A stretch of 64,000 bases of DNA from Pictodentalium vernedei (GCA_031216915.1 CM062294.1:391955217-392019216), one strand, 5' to 3'. Positions 34,566-48,204 are shown, numbered from the stretch's first letter. Notes: generated by a model from the sequence alone, not told the origin. Numbers and translations are program-made.

Positions 34566-36782
34566 TGTTAACAGTTTACCTAACGAATCTGCCATATCTG
34601 TACTCGTGATATACAAAATTTGCTATTCAAATTTTATTTTTTCATTTCTCTACTTCAAAACATACCTCATGACCTATTAATGGAACAAACTTGATGAGCT
34701 TGTTCCAATACGGACTAATAAGCCATGGTTATAAGTAAATAAACAAGAGGCCCCACGGGGCCTGAAGCGCTCATCTTGTACAGAACACAATTTGAACAGA
34801 GTCCAAGAATGAGTCTACATTAAGCAAGCCATCTCTATAGGCTACACTGTCAATCCTTGAGTCCCTCAGGAGTGACAAAAATAATCTGGGCATCATGCCT
34901 TTTCTTCAGTTGATCATAAGTAAAATGTAGAGCTCCCCTATGAAGCCCCTTGATACAACCTATGTGGATTAATCTTAGTACCTCTAGAGGGTACTGAATA
35001 CAAAATTTTTAATTCTTCAGCAAAATGGCCAATTCTGGCTCCCATAGAGAGCCCAAATATTAACCCAGGCTCTTGATTTGAACACAGTTAAATCTGACTT
35101 CCCTAGAGATGTTGTGTACTGAATATGAAAGCATTCTGACTGTTGGATCTGAAGAACAGAAATTGTAAAGAAATTTCTTCGAATTGCACTAAGTTCAAAT
35201 TTGGGCTACCATAGCGAGCCCAAATATTGACCTATGGATCCGATTTGAACAAACTTGAATCTGACCCCCCTAGAGATGTTGTATACCAAATGTGAAAGCA
35301 TTCTGACAAGTGAATCTGAAGAAGAAGAAGATTTTTGAAGAAATTCCCTCATATTGTACTAAGTAAAATTTCATGTTCCCATATGGAGCCCAAATATTAA
35401 CCTAGGCACTCGAATTGAACAACCTGGAATCTGACCCCCCTAGAGATGTTGTATACCAAATATAAAAGCATTCCGACTGGTGGATCTGAAGAAGAAGAAT
35501 TTTAAAGAAATTTTCTCATATTGCACTAAGTAAAAATTTGGGCTACCATAGTGAGCCCAAATATACACCTAGGAATTTGATTTGAACAAACTTGAATCTG
35601 ACCCCCATAGAGATGTTGCATACCAAATATCAAAGCATTCTGACTGATGGATCTGAAGAAGAAGATTTTTTTAAATTACCCTCCATATTGAACAAAGATA
35701 AAATTTGGGCTTCCGTAGGAAGCCCAAATATTAACCTAGGGACTTGGTTTGAACAATCTAGAATCTGACCCTCATAACAATGATGTATACCAAATATTAA
35801 AAGATTCTGACTGGTGGTTCTGAAGAAGAAGATTTTTAAAGAATATTCCCCATATTACCCTATGTTAAAACTTCAGGCTCCTGTAGAGAGCCCAAATATG
35901 AACCAATGAGCTTTATTTCTACAAACTTTTATCTGACCCCCCTATGAATGCTGTATACCAAATATCAAAAGATTCTGATGATTGGTTCTGGAGAAAAGAT
36001 TTTTTAAAATTTTTGCAAATATGCTGACTCAGCATTTTTTCGATGCCCATTACAGAACACCCTAACATAACCGATGGCAATTTTTTTTTACCATTCCATT
36101 CTACTGGTCGTAAGGATACTTCATACCAAATAAAAGCTCTCTGTTCCGTGGGGTTTGGGAAATATGGGCGTTTGAAAATATTTCTATTGTTAGCTCCCAA
36201 GGTTCCCATGGGGATGCGGGAATTTTTTTTTTTTTGCATGGGTCAAGTACTTATGACCCAATACTACCACAAACCAAATTTGGTTCATACCGGACCATCG
36301 GTTCAGAAAATAGAAATTTTGGGCGGGGCCAAAAATCTTACCCCTCCTATTACAAAGCCAAATATTACTTTACGAACTTCGTTTGAACAAACTTGATTCT
36401 ACACCTCATATGGAAGCTCCATAGCAAATATCAAGTCATTGTACACCCTGGTTCTTGAGAAGAAGATTTTTAAAATATTTTGGAGCATTTTCCCCCACTC
36501 CCTCCCTATGGGGCTGGGCATGCTGAGATGAACAAAAATGAAATGCCCCTTTGGGACCATCACTCACACAAACTTTCACTTGAATTGGCCCAGTGGCTTT
36601 GGAGGAGAAGACCAAAACATGGTGTTGACGGACGACGGATGACGGACAACGGACGACGGACGGGAAGCGATTAGATTAGCTCAGCTTGACTTTGTCAAGA
36701 TGAGCTAAAAATGAAAAAATCTGATGTTTCAGAAAAATAATTTGTACTATTGGCTTTAACTTGTGTTATGTAAAGGATTAAA
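34566..36782. repeat. MITE interrupted by element H7
   Basis: Left part 34566-34742 (GTTAACAGTTTACCTAACGA..., core GGAACAAACTTGATGAGCTTG). Right part 36712-36782 (TGAAAAAATCTGATG...GTTATGTAAAGGATTAAAG). H7 lies between A and TGAAAA, the same position used in the MITE at 39151/41929. Confidence 0.6.
34743..36711. mobile_element. Helitron-like element H7
   Basis: The head is CAAGAGGCCCCACGGGGCCT then GAAGCGCTCATCTTG. The ~170 bp units carry GAACAAACTTGAATCTGACC, GATGTTGTATACCAAAT and GGATCTGAAGAAGAAGA. A GACGGAC microsatellite (36625-36662) follows. The terminal hairpin AGCTCAGCTTG..CAAGATGAGCT ends CTAAAAA. Very similar to 60209-61538, but with extra internal sequence around 36030-36640. Confidence 0.82.
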
Positions 36783-39025
36783 GATGCAGTATATAAAGCA
36801 ATGTTGGGCTATATGAGTCAATTTTCTTTTTTGGATGTAATAACTCCCAATCCTTCAAAATGCATTTTGGGAATAATTGCCTAAGTGACACGTTTGTGTG
36901 TGTGTGTGTTTGTGTGTGTGGAGGGGGGGGGGGGGGGGAGTTGTGGACAAATGATGGACGGACGAAAGTCATGACTATAGCCCTGACTATAAACAGTCAG
37001 GCTAAAAATGCATTTTGTACCAAAGAAAAAATATTGCATGAAGGGCCCTGGATGAGGAGGAGGTGGGGTGGGGGAGAGAGGGGGGTGTGTTAGGGGAGTC
37101 CTTTTTTTTCCACGTGGTCAGTCTAAATCCTTCAGAATGCATTTTGAGCAGAGAAAAAAAAAATACCTACCCGGCACCATGGGTGTGGTGTTTGTCTGGG
37201 TTTTTAACCACAAACTATAACCAAAACTGTAAAAAAGCATTTTTGACGAAAGAGAAAAAAAATGCCTAATTGGCCCCCTGGGGGTGGGGGAGGGGGGGTA
37301 TGTGAGTTTAAAAAAAGGTTCTGCATGTAGTGACTGTAAATAGTTCAAAAAGCATATTCAAGGAAAGGAAAAAAAAAGGTTCTGCATGTAGTGACTGTAA
37401 ATAGTTAAAAATGCATATTGGAGGAAATAAAAAAAAATCTGCCTAATTGGGGGGGGGGGGGGGGGGGGTGGTGTTTGGGTTTTTAACCAAAACTGCAAAC
37501 AAGCATTTTTGATGAAAGAAGAATTAAAAGTGCCTATTTGGCCCCTGGCGGGGGTTGGGGGGGGGGGGGAGGGGGGTGGAGGGGGTACTTAAGTTTAAAA
37601 AAAGGTTCCACATGTAGTGACTGTAAATAGTTCAAAATGCATAATGGAGAAAAGAAGAAAAAAGAAAAGCCTAATTGGGGTGGGTGGGGAGTTGGTGGTG
37701 TTTGTCTGGGGTTTTAACCACAAACTTGGAGTCATCCTACCAAGCTCCAATGAAATCCCTTCATAATTATGGCCTGTGGAATATTCTAAAGGTTTTCGGG
37801 CTTCGAGCCTCTGTTGCAGTCACAGTTGCCCAAAAGGGGACGTTCTCATCTAGACATTATATGAAGTCAACCTATCAAGTTACAATGAAATCCCTCCGTA
37901 AATATGACCTGTAGACTGTGCTAAAGGTTTTTGGGCTTCGGGCTCCTGTTGCCATCACAGCTGCCCAAAAGGGGCCATTCTCATCTAGACATTATATGAA
38001 ATCAACGTATCAAGTTACAATGAAATCCCTCCATAAATATAACGTGTAGACTGTGCTAATGGTTTTCAGGCTTCGGGTTCAGGCCGCCATCATGGTTGAA
38101 TGATCGCAACCAAAAGGGGACATTCTCATCTGGGCATCATGTGGATTGATCCTACGAAGTAACAATGAAATCCCTTCATAAATATGACCTGTAGACTGTG
38201 CTGAAGATTTTCGGGCTTCGGGCATCTGTAACCGTCACAGTTGCCCAATCACGTCCAAAAGGGGACTTTCTCATGTAGACATTATATGAAGTCAACCTAT
38301 CAAGTTACAATGAAATCCCTCCTTAAATATGACCTGTAGACTGTGCTAAAGGTTTTCGGGTTTTGGGCTCGGGCAGTCGTGACGGTTGACCGATCATGAC
38401 CAAAAGGGGACGTTCTCATGTAGACATGACCTAAAACCTGCATATGAAATTTCGTGACGATCAGACAAGAACTACCAGGTATAGCCTGTACTTGAAGGTT
38501 GAATAAAAAACTTTAACAACAAACTTTAACCAAAACTCCAAATGTCAACTGAACAGGAAAAGAGAAAAAAAACAAAAAAACACTTGAACCTTCAGTAAAA
38601 AAACTTAAACCACAAAATTTAACCAAAACTCTAAATGTTAACAGACGGACAAACGGACAGATGGACAGACAAAAGTCATTACTATAGCCCTCACTGTAAA
38701 CAGTCAAGCTAAAAAGAAAAAAAAGAAAAACCCACTTGAACCTTCAGTAAAAAACTTTAACCACAAACTTTAACCAAAACTCTAAATGTTAACAGACGGA
38801 CAGAGGGACAGGCGGATGGACGAACGGACGGACGGACAAAAGTCATTACTATAGCCCTCACTATAAACAGTCGGGCTAATAAAACACTTGAACCTTCAGT
38901 AAAAAACTTTAACCACAAAGTTTAACCAAAACTCTAAATGTTAACAGACAAACAGACGGATGGACGGTCAGAGGGACGGACAAAAGTCATTACTATAGCC
39001 CTCACTGTAAACAGTCAGGCTAAAA
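36783..39025. mobile_element. Composite Helitron-like remnants with repeated 3' tails
   Basis: Contains several poly-G-interrupted units (GTTCCACATGTAGTGACTGT), a ~150 bp array (37730-38510), and four copies of one tail: microsatellite, then AGCC-CTCACTGTAAACAGT-AGGCT, then CTAA. The tails are at 36979-37006, 38687-38714, 38853-38880 and 38997-39025. The last three follow each other in tandem, each preceded by CACTTGAACCTTCAGTAAAA. Confidence 0.6.
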
Positions 39026-39151
39026 AATTGCAAATTAATTTTAATTATTTTTTCATTTTTTGTCTCCAAAACGAAGGTTATGACCCCTCTTTGGAACGAG
39101 CACATTGAGCTCATTCCAATGAGGGGTCATAACCTATGTTTTGGAGACAAA

Positions 39152-41928
39152 TGAAAGTGTCAATGACACTGCAGCTTAACTTGTGTGTTGTATTTGATGA
39201 AAAGGATAATGTTCAATGTTTTTGAAAAGATTATGAAATAAGACAAGAATTGTGATAATTGGGAACATGTTCATTTCTGGTCCCTGTATGCTATGTTTTT
39301 GATAAAAATAATATGAGGTGTACACTGTACTAAAGAGCTGAGGGGTGGGTTAATATGACCTCACAGTTAATGTATGTGGCCCTGACAGTTAATGTATATT
39401 AACGAAAGTTACCAAGTTATAGTGAAATTATTCCAAAACGAGTCATCCTATCAAGTTACATTGAAATCCCTTCATAAATATGGCCTGTAGACTGAGCTCA
39501 AGGTTTTCGGGCTTCAGGTCCCTGTAGCTGTCAGTTTCCCAATTGCGTCCAAAGGGGACGTTCTCATCTAGACATTATATGAAGTCAACCTACCAAGTTA
39601 CAATGAAATCTCTTCATAAATATGACCTGTAGACTGTGCTAAAGGTTTTTGGGCTCGAGCAGCCTTCATGGTTGAATGATCGCAACCAAAAGAGGACATT
39701 CTCATCTGGGCATCATCTGGAGTGATCCTACAAAGTTACAATGAAATCCCTTCATAAATATGACCTGTAGACTGTCCTCAATGTTTTTGGGCTTTGGGCC
39801 CCTGAAGCCGTCACAGTTGACCAATCACGACCAAAAGGGGATGTCATCATCTAGGCATTATATGGAGTCAAACTAACAGGTTACAATGAAATCCTTCCAT
39901 AAATATGACCTATAGACTATGCTAAAGGTTTTGGGGTCTTGGGCTCAGGCAGCCATCAAGGCTGAATGATCGTGACCAAAAGGGGAAGTTCTCATCTAGA
40001 CATTATTTGGAGTCATCCTACCAAGCTACAATGAAATCCCTTCATAATTATGCCCAGTAGACTGTTCTAAAGGTTTTCAGGCTTCGGGCCCCTGTAGCCG
40101 TCACAGTTGCCCAATCGTGTCCAAAAGGGGACGTTCTCATCTAGACATTATATGAAGTCATTATATGAAATCCTTTCATAAATATGACCTGTAGACTGTG
40201 CTAAAGGTATTCGGGCTCGGGCAGCCATAATGGTTGAATGATTGCAACCAAAAGGGGACAGTCTCATCTGGGCATCATCTGGAGTGATCCTACAAAGTTA
40301 CAATGAAATCCCTTCATAAATATGACCAGTAGACGGTGCTCAAGATTTTCGGGCTTCGGGCACCTGTAGCCATCACAGTTGGCCAATCACAACCAAAAGG
40401 GGATGTCATCATCTAGGCATTCTATGGAGTCAACCTAACAGGTTACAATGAAATCCTTCCATAAATATGACCTATAGACAATGCTAAAGGTCTTTGGGCT
40501 CGGGCAGCCATAAAGGGGACGTTCTCATCTAGACATTATTTGGAGTCATCCTACCAAGGTACAATGAAATCCCTTCATAATTATGACCTGTAGAATGTTC
40601 TAAAGGTTTTCGGGCTTCAGGCCCCTGTAGCCGTCACAGTTGCCCAATCGTGTCCAAAAGAGGACACTCTCATCTGGACATTATATGAAGTCAACCTACC
40701 AAGTTACAATAAAATCCATTCAAAAATATGACCTGTAGACTGTGCTAAAGGTTTTCAGGCTTCGGGCTCGGGCAGCCCTCCTGGTTGAATGATCACAACC
40801 AAAGGGGACAATCTCATCTGGGCATCATCTGGAGTGATCCTAAGAAGTTACAATGAAATCCCTTCATAAATATGACCTGTAGACTGTGCTCAAGGTTTTC
40901 GGGCTTTGGGCACCTGTAGCCATCACAGTTGACCAATCGCGACCAAAAGGGGGTGTCATCATCTAGGCATTATATGGAGTCAACCTAACAGGTTACAATG
41001 AAATCCTTCCATAAATATGACCTTTTGCCTATGCTAAAGGTTTTTGGGCTTGGGCACCCATCAAGGCAGAATGATCACGATCACAATGGGATGTTCTCAT
41101 CTAGACATTATTTGGAGTCATCCTACCAAGTTACAATGAAATCCCTTCATAAATATGACCTGTAGACTGTGCTAAAGGTTTTCGGGCTTCGGGCCCCTGT
41201 AGCCATCACAGTTGCCCAATCATGTCCAAAAGGGGACTTTCTCAGACCAGACAATATATGAAGTCAACCCACCAAGTTACAATGAAATTCCTCAATAAAA
41301 ATTACCTGTAGACTGTACTAAAGGTTTTCGGGTTTTGGGCTCGGGCAGCCATACCGATTGACCGCTCGCGACCAAAACGGGACGTTCTCATCTAGACATG
41401 TCCCCAAACCTGCATATGGGTTTTGGGCTTGGGCAGACGTCACGGTTGGCAGATCATGCCCAAATGGGGAAACTCTCATCCAGACATCATAAGGAGTCAT
41501 CCTACCAAGTTACAATGAAATCCCACCATATTAAACATGACCTGCAGACTGTGCTAAAAGTTTTTGGGTTTCGGGCTTGGGCAGCCATCACGGTTGACGG
41601 ATCATGCCCAAAAGGGGACGTTCTCAACTAGGCATAATACAGAGGCATCCTACCAAGTTACAATGAAATCCCTTCATAAATACGACCTGTAGACTATGCT
41701 AATGGTTTTCGGGTTTTGGGCTTGGGCAGCCATACCGATTGAAAGCTCGCGACCAAAAGGGGACATTCTCATCTAGACATGTCCCCAAACCTGCATATGA
41801 AATTTCGTGACGATCATACAAGAACTGCGGGGTGTAGTCCGTGCTAAAGGAAAATGTGAACAGACTAACAGACTTCCGCATACGTGATGGCAATAGCTTA
41901 TCTTGACTATGTCAAGTTAAGCTAAAAA
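39152..41928. mobile_element. Helitron-like element H5, ~150 bp array
   Basis: The head is TGAAAGTGTCAATGACACTG then CAGCTTAACTTG. It has many ~150 bp units (AAGTTACAATGAAATCCCTT; TGACCTGTAGACTGTGCTAA; GGGGACGTTCTCATCTAGAC). The tail hairpin AGCTTATCTTGAC..GTCAAGTTAAGCT ends CTAAAAA. Inserted in the right arm of a MITE. Confidence 0.85.
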
Positions 41929-42504
41929 TGAAAAAAAAATAGCAAAGAATTTTGTTTGCAAGCGTTGTCTGCTTTTCATGTAAGGTAAAGGGTTAATGGA
42001 GAAATAGGTTAAGATTCCCAGGACCCTATTTTATTTGAAAGGGAAAGACTCAACAAATAAACACCATAACTCAAACTCAGTATGCTTCTGTAATGAGCAG
42101 ACAAAAATTTTACAGTCCCAACACCAATTCATGCTCTCTAGGCTTGAATGATTATCTTTTTATTGTAAATGTCATTCAACATTTGTCTTTGAAACAATTA
42201 TTATTATTATTTAAGGATCTATGACGAAATCATGGCTGCAATACAAGTGTAAAATCAAGTTTTGCCAATTGTTTTTTCCTACAGTATGCCCAGCAAATCA
42301 AGTGAAAAGCTGTTTGTCAAACTATTGCCTTAATTGAACCATATTGTTGTGATAATGTTTTCACAATGTACCACTAAAAATCTTTGCTAAACCAGGCTAA
42401 ACACTTTCAAAACAGGAAGCCAGAAAGTGTTGATAAAGATTATACACTTTACTTTATGAATTGGTTGCATCTGCCCAAGTAATTCAAAAATTAAACTTTT
42501 TTAC

Positions 42505-42721
42505 CTGAAAGGTGAGTATTGATTGGAATTCTACCGACTCATGTAGACTAAGGATGCTAAGCAAGATAAGCGCATGCGCACAGACGTCCTATCCACAGTG
42601 TGAGGTCTTGTGGCCGCTATCGATAGGTTGGGTAAACATTTTTGTCAAAGAACGTGGGTGGGGGCTTAGCCTCCTTAGTGTATATGAGTCGGCAGAATTC
42701 CAATCAAAACTCACCTTACAG
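42505..42721. mobile_element. 217-bp MITE with ~58-bp inverted termini
   Basis: Arms 42505-42562 and 42664-42721 run CTGAAAGGTGAGTATTGATT through GGATGCTAAGC, against the complement with about 7 differences. The ~100 bp centre is unique. It contains apparent GT/AG dinucleotides but no coding signal. Confidence 0.85.
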
Positions 42722-43209
42722 TTATATCGAGCAGTAAAAAATTTGAAGAAATTCTTTTATTTATTTTATGCTAGCCTGTGAAATTATCGCAAATTTTCTA
42801 AAAGATAATTCTTGATATACATCAACTTGATGGATAATGAAGAAAATCCCTCAGTAGCTTCCTAAATGACGTCACTCTTTGGCACATCACTTTGTCTTCT
42901 GTTACAAGTGTTTCAGTGCCGGCTTTACCAGCAGTACCAGAAGTTCATGCTATTCCAAGCCGTTCTCATGAGTCTATGATTGAAAAGTTAGATGTATAAT
43001 AATAATAAAATAATAAAGTAAAATAATTAGATGTATAGAAAGTGACTCTGAGAATGATATTGGGCCTTGAACTGTGTAACTTTTCTGAAAAACCTTGCTG
43101 ATCGATTTGCCCAGGAAGTTTTTTTTTTGGATGAGTCAGCACACTCAATTCCAAATTCCTTGTTGTAAATTGACATTTAAAATGTTCTAAAAATTAACAG
43201 TAATGAAAA

Positions 43210-45085
43210 TGAAAGAGTCAATGACTCTGTAGCTCAACTTGGATATGACAGGAATTAGTACTTGCTGTGACCAAGACAACTGAATAATGAATATGACAGG
43301 AATTAGTATTTGTTTTGGCCCAGTCAACAATAATAAAAGAATTACAAGGTGACTGTAATGGACTACAGATTAAGACCAATCATTGTAGATTATTATTTTT
43401 GTGTGGAAATTTTCAGTCCCAAACAAAATATTTTCAGACTAAAATTTTTTCTTCTTCTTCTTAAAATTGACCAAAATGCATCAAAACACAAAAAAACTAA
43501 TTTCTGGATTTTGGTCCAAAATTTTCTAAGTCCCACCCGGACCCCAAATTTTCAGTGTAAAAAATTTTTTTTTTTTTGTCTTAAAATTGACCAAAATGCA
43601 TAAAAAACCAAAAAACTAATTTCCGGATTTTGGTCCAAAATTTTCTAAGTCCCACCCGGACCCCTAATTTGCATAATTTATTCACGAGAAAAACTCTGTA
43701 TTATATGTAATGTATCCCATGGTACTAAACATTCATACAAAAATGTATTCAAATCAGATCTTTCATCTGGAAGTTCTGCGCAAAAATCTGATTGCACTTA
43801 ATTTTGAACAAAATGGCTGCTAGCGGCCATCTTGAATTTCAGACTGGACCCAAAAACACTCCTTCTCGTCCCACAGTGATAACAAAGGTACCCAAGAAGT
43901 TTCGTGAAGATCGGTTCATAAATACGGCCTCTAGCCCGAGCCGTATTGGGATTTGCACTCACAGTGCTGAAAGTAACACTAAATAAATCAAAGTTAGCCT
44001 AATTTGCATAATTTACGCACAAGAAAAAAACCTGTAATATATGTAATGTATCCCATGGTACTAAACATTCATACAAAAAATTATTCAAATCAGAGCTTTC
44101 ATATGGAAGTTCTGTACAAAAAACAGATTTTGGCATCGTCGGTACAAAATGGCTGCTGGCAGCCATCTGGAATTTGGGACTGCACCCAAAAACACTCGTT
44201 CTCGTCCCACGGTCATAACAAAGGTACCCAAGAAGTTTCGTAAAGATTGGTTCATAAATACGGCCTCTAGCCCGAGCCATAGCAGCTTGGCACTTACAGC
44301 TCTGAAAGTAACACTAAATAAATCAAAGTTAGTCTAATTTGCATAATTTACGCACGAGAAAAAAACCTGTATTATATGTGATGTATCCCATTGTACTATA
44401 CATTTATACAAAACTTTATTCAAATCAGAACTTTCATACAGAAGTTCTGTACAAAAAACTGATTTTTGCATCATCGGTACAAAATGGCCACTGGCAGCCA
44501 TCTTGAATTTCGGACCACACCCAAAAACACTCGTTCCCGTCCCAGGGTCATAACAAAGGTACCCAAGAAGTTTCGTAAAGATTGGTTCATAAATACGGCC
44601 TCTAGCCCGAGCCATAGCAGCTTGGCACTTACAGCAGCTCTGAAAGTAACACTAAATAAATCAAAGTCAGTCTAATTTGCATAATTTACGCACGAGAAAA
44701 AAACCCGTATTATATGTGATGTATCCCATGGTACTAAACATTTATACAAAACTTTATTCAAATCAGAACTTTCATACAGAAGTTCTGTACAAAAAACTGA
44801 TTTTTGCATCATCGGTACAAAATGGCCGCTGGCAGCCATCTTGAATTTCGGACCACACCTAAAAACACTCGTTCCCGTCCCAGGGTCATAACAAAGGTAC
44901 ACAAGAAGTTTCGTAAAGATCGGTTCATAAATACGACCTCTAGCCCGAGCCATAGCCAATTGTTGACGTACAGACAGACGGACAGATGGACGGACGGACG
45001 GACGGATGGACGGACGGACAGACGACGATGGACGACGGGCCATGACAATAGCACAAATTTGACTTCGTCAAAGTTGAGCTAAAAA
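43210..45085. mobile_element. Helitron-like element H9
   Basis: The head is TGAAAGAGTCAATGACTCTG then TAGCTCAACTTGG. An inner ~150 bp A/T-rich duplication (43410-43675; also at 56880-57180) follows. The array units are of the H1 type, then a GGAC microsatellite (44975-45020). The tail is CAAATTTGACTTCGTCAAAG then TTGAGCTAAAAA. Confidence 0.82.
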
Positions 45086-45151
45086 TGAGAATATTCTCAT
45101 TCATACCATTATAATTATTGAATTTCATCTGTGAGTTGAACAATTAGTTGG

Positions 45152-45370
45152 TTAACCCTTCACCCAACAAATCGCCCGCATCTGCTCACGTAATATGCAA
45201 ATTCAGCAGTTGAAAAATATTAATTTTCAAAAAATGTCAACAAAACCATATCATATCGCCGAGCTTGTTCCAATGAGGGGTCACATGATATGGGTTTGTT
45301 GAAATGTTTTGAAAAAATGATATTTAAAATAATAAATTTTGATATCGTCTGCATTGGGTAAAGGGTTTAA
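45152..45370. mobile_element. MITE, intact TTAACCC-type copy
   Basis: TTAACCCTTCACCCAACAAA on the left and TTGGGTAAAGGGTTTAA on the right, with the internal complement pair ACAAAACCATATCATAT / TCACATGATATGGGTTTGT. Confidence 0.8.
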
Positions 45371-45535
45371 TTGTGATGGGAAAGTGGGACTATTTTTTTA
45401 TGTTGAAGCGATTTGGATAGTACAGGCTTGAAAGAACGACCAGCTGATCTTTGATATTGTTTCAAAACATACATGTTTGCAGTCGAATTGGATTGAATAT
45501 TGCACAGTAAAATGTCACATAACATATAATAAAAA

Positions 45536-47840
45536 CAAGAGACCCCAAAGAGCCTTAATCGCTCACCGGCCAAAGTGGTTCAAAGAAGTATTTGGGGTCA
45601 CATTCAGTTAGACATGGTTCATCAACACTACAAAGGAATGAAATCAAGAGAGACAAATTTTATGGAACTGGGGACATGGCTTGAACAAACTTGAATCTTA
45701 CCCCCCTAAGGATGCTGCATACCAAATATCAAAAACATTCATCTGCTGGATCTGAAGAAGAAGATTTTTAAAGAAAATTCCTCATTTTGAACTAAGTTAT
45801 CATTCGGGCTTCCACAGTGAGCCCAAATATGAACCCATGGACTTGGCTTGAACAAACTTGAATCTCACCCCCGAAGGATGCTGCATGCCAAATATCAAAA
45901 CATTTCGACTGCTAAATCTGATGAAGATTTTTATAGAAAAATTCCTCATATTGTCTAAGTTATAATTTGGGCTCCCATACGGAGCCCAAATATGGACTCA
46001 GGGACTTGGCTTTAACAAATTTGAATCTCCCCCCCCCCCCCCCCCCCCTTGGATGCTACACACCACATATCAAAACATTCCGACTGCTGGATCTGAAGAA
46101 GAAGATTTTTTTTAAGAAAATTCCTCATTTCAAACTAAGTTACAATTCAAGCTCCCACAGTGAGCCCAAATATGGACCTAGGGACATGGCTTGAACAAAC
46201 TTGAATCTCACTCCCTTAAGGATGCTGCATACCATATATCAAAACATTCTGACTGCTAGATCTGACGAAGAAGATTTTTAAAGAAAATTCCTCATTTTGA
46301 ACTAAGTTATCATTCGGGCTCCCACAGTGAGCCCAAATATGGACCTAGGGACATGGCTTGAACAAACTTGAATCTCACCCCCTAAGGATGCTGCATACCA
46401 AATATCAAAACATTCTGACTGCTAGATCTGAAGAAGAACATTTTTAAAGAAAATTCCTCATTTTGAACTAAGTTATCATTCGGACTCCCATAGTGAGCCC
46501 AAATATGGACCTAGGAACATGGCTTGAACAAATTTGAATCTCACCCCCGTAAGGATGCTGCATACCAAATATCAAAACATTCCAACTGCTGGATCTGAAG
46601 AAGAAGATTTTTAAAGAAATTTCCTCATTTTGAACTAAGTTATAATTCGGGCTACCGCAGTGAGCCCAAATATGAACCCAGGGACTTTGCTTGAACAAAC
46701 TTGAATCTCACCCCCTAAGCATGCTGCATACCCAATATCAAAAGATTCTGCCTGCTGGATCTTGAGAAGAAGACTTTTAAAGAAATTTGCCTGAAATGCA
46801 CTAAGTTCAAATTTGGGCTCCTATACTGAGCCCAAATATGAACCCAGGGGGCGATTTGAACAAACTTGAATCAGATCCACCCCACAATGTTGCATACCAA
46901 ATATCAAAAGATTCTGCCTGCTGGATCTGGAGAAGAAGATTTTTTAAGAAATTTGCCTGAAATGCACTAAGTTTGAATTTGAGCTTTTATAGTGAGCCCA
47001 AATATGAATCCAGGGGGCCGATTTGAACAAACTTGAATCAGATCCACCCCCACAATGTTGCATACCAAATATCAAAAGATTCTGCCTGCTGGATCTGTAG
47101 AAGGAGATTTTTTTAGAATTTTGCCTGAAATGCACTAAGTTCAAATTCAGGCTTCTATACTGAGACCAAATGTGAATCCAGGGGGCCGATTTGAACAAAC
47201 TTGAATCAGATCCACGCCACAATGCTGCATACCAAATATCAAAAGATTCTGCCTGCTACATCTTGAGAAGAAGATTTTTAAAGAAAGTTGCCTGAAATGC
47301 ACTAAGTTCGAAATCGGGCTCCTATACTGAGCCCAAATATGAACCCAGGGGGCCGATTTGAACAAACTTGAATCAGATCCACCCCACAATGTTGCATACC
47401 AAAAATCAAAAGATTCTGCCTGCTGGATCTGGAGAAGATTTTTTAAGAAATTTGCCTGAAATGAACTGAGTTCAAATTCGGGCTTCTATAGTGATTTGAA
47501 CAAACTTGAATCTGCCCCCCCCTCCCCCCCCCCCCCCCCCCCCCCCCCCCTAGAGATGATGTATACCAAATAGGAAAGAATTCTGCCTGGTGGATCTGAA
47601 GAAGAAGATTTTTTTGAATTTTGGAAAGAAATTCATGGGTGCTATCAGAGTTATGCCCCTTGTGGTGCCCCCTGTGGGTGTGGCAAGTTTTTTTGTACAA
47701 GTTTGAATTGACAAATGATGGGGAACATGCACACCAAATTTGGTTCAATTTGATCCAGTTATTTGGGAGGAGTAGTCATTAATGTAAAGTTCACGACGGA
47801 CGACGACAAGTGATAAGTTAAGCTCTCTTCGGTGAGCTAA
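45536..47840. mobile_element. Helitron-like element H10
   Basis: The head is CAAGAGACCCCAAAGAGCCT then TAATCGCTCACCGG. About 11-12 units of ~170 bp (GAACAAACTTGAATC, GCATACCAAATATCAAAA, GGGCTCCCA.AGTGAGCCC) follow, and a poly-C run of about 30 (47515-47550). The tail AGCTCTCTTCGGTGAGCTAA complements the head motif CGCTCACCG. Confidence 0.8.
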
Positions 47841-48204
47841 TAAAATCTAAACTATTTTAGTGAATATCAGGAATTATCTCATTCATGTGGAACTGAAAAT
47901 ATTATTTCAAATAAAACTTTCATGTCCACACTCATGAGATTCTTCCCGATATTCAGTAAAATAGCGTATATAGCCTCTATATGACAGCAAATTTTGATAT
48001 TGTGTGTATTGGGTCAAGGGTTAAAGCAAGACAATATTTTTAAATACTTGGAAATAATTTATGTGAAAACATTCCCCCAAATTACTTTTTCTGGCGAGGA
48101 GCCAAAAAGCTAATTAAGGACAAATATATTATCTACATAATGCGTGATTATTGTCTTTTTACATGTATTGTCCAACTGCAATAGCAATTTGGAAACAATA
48201 AGGC

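Larger units (their letters stand above)
33003..41996. mobile_element. One MITE split into three pieces by nested insertions
   Basis: The pieces are 33003-33051, 39026-39151 and 41929-41996. Concatenated, they follow the intact copy at 61565-61799: ACCCAATGTAATGGC, the palindromic core GGTTATGACCCCTC / CCAATGAGGGGTCATAACC, and GTCTGCTTTTCATG..GGTAAAGGGTTAA. The fillers are 33052-39025 and 39152-41928. Confidence 0.8.

Noticed and set aside
2960..47620. CRISPR array
   Set aside because: Repeats are long (150-240 bp), contiguous and without spacers, in an animal genome; no cas genes.
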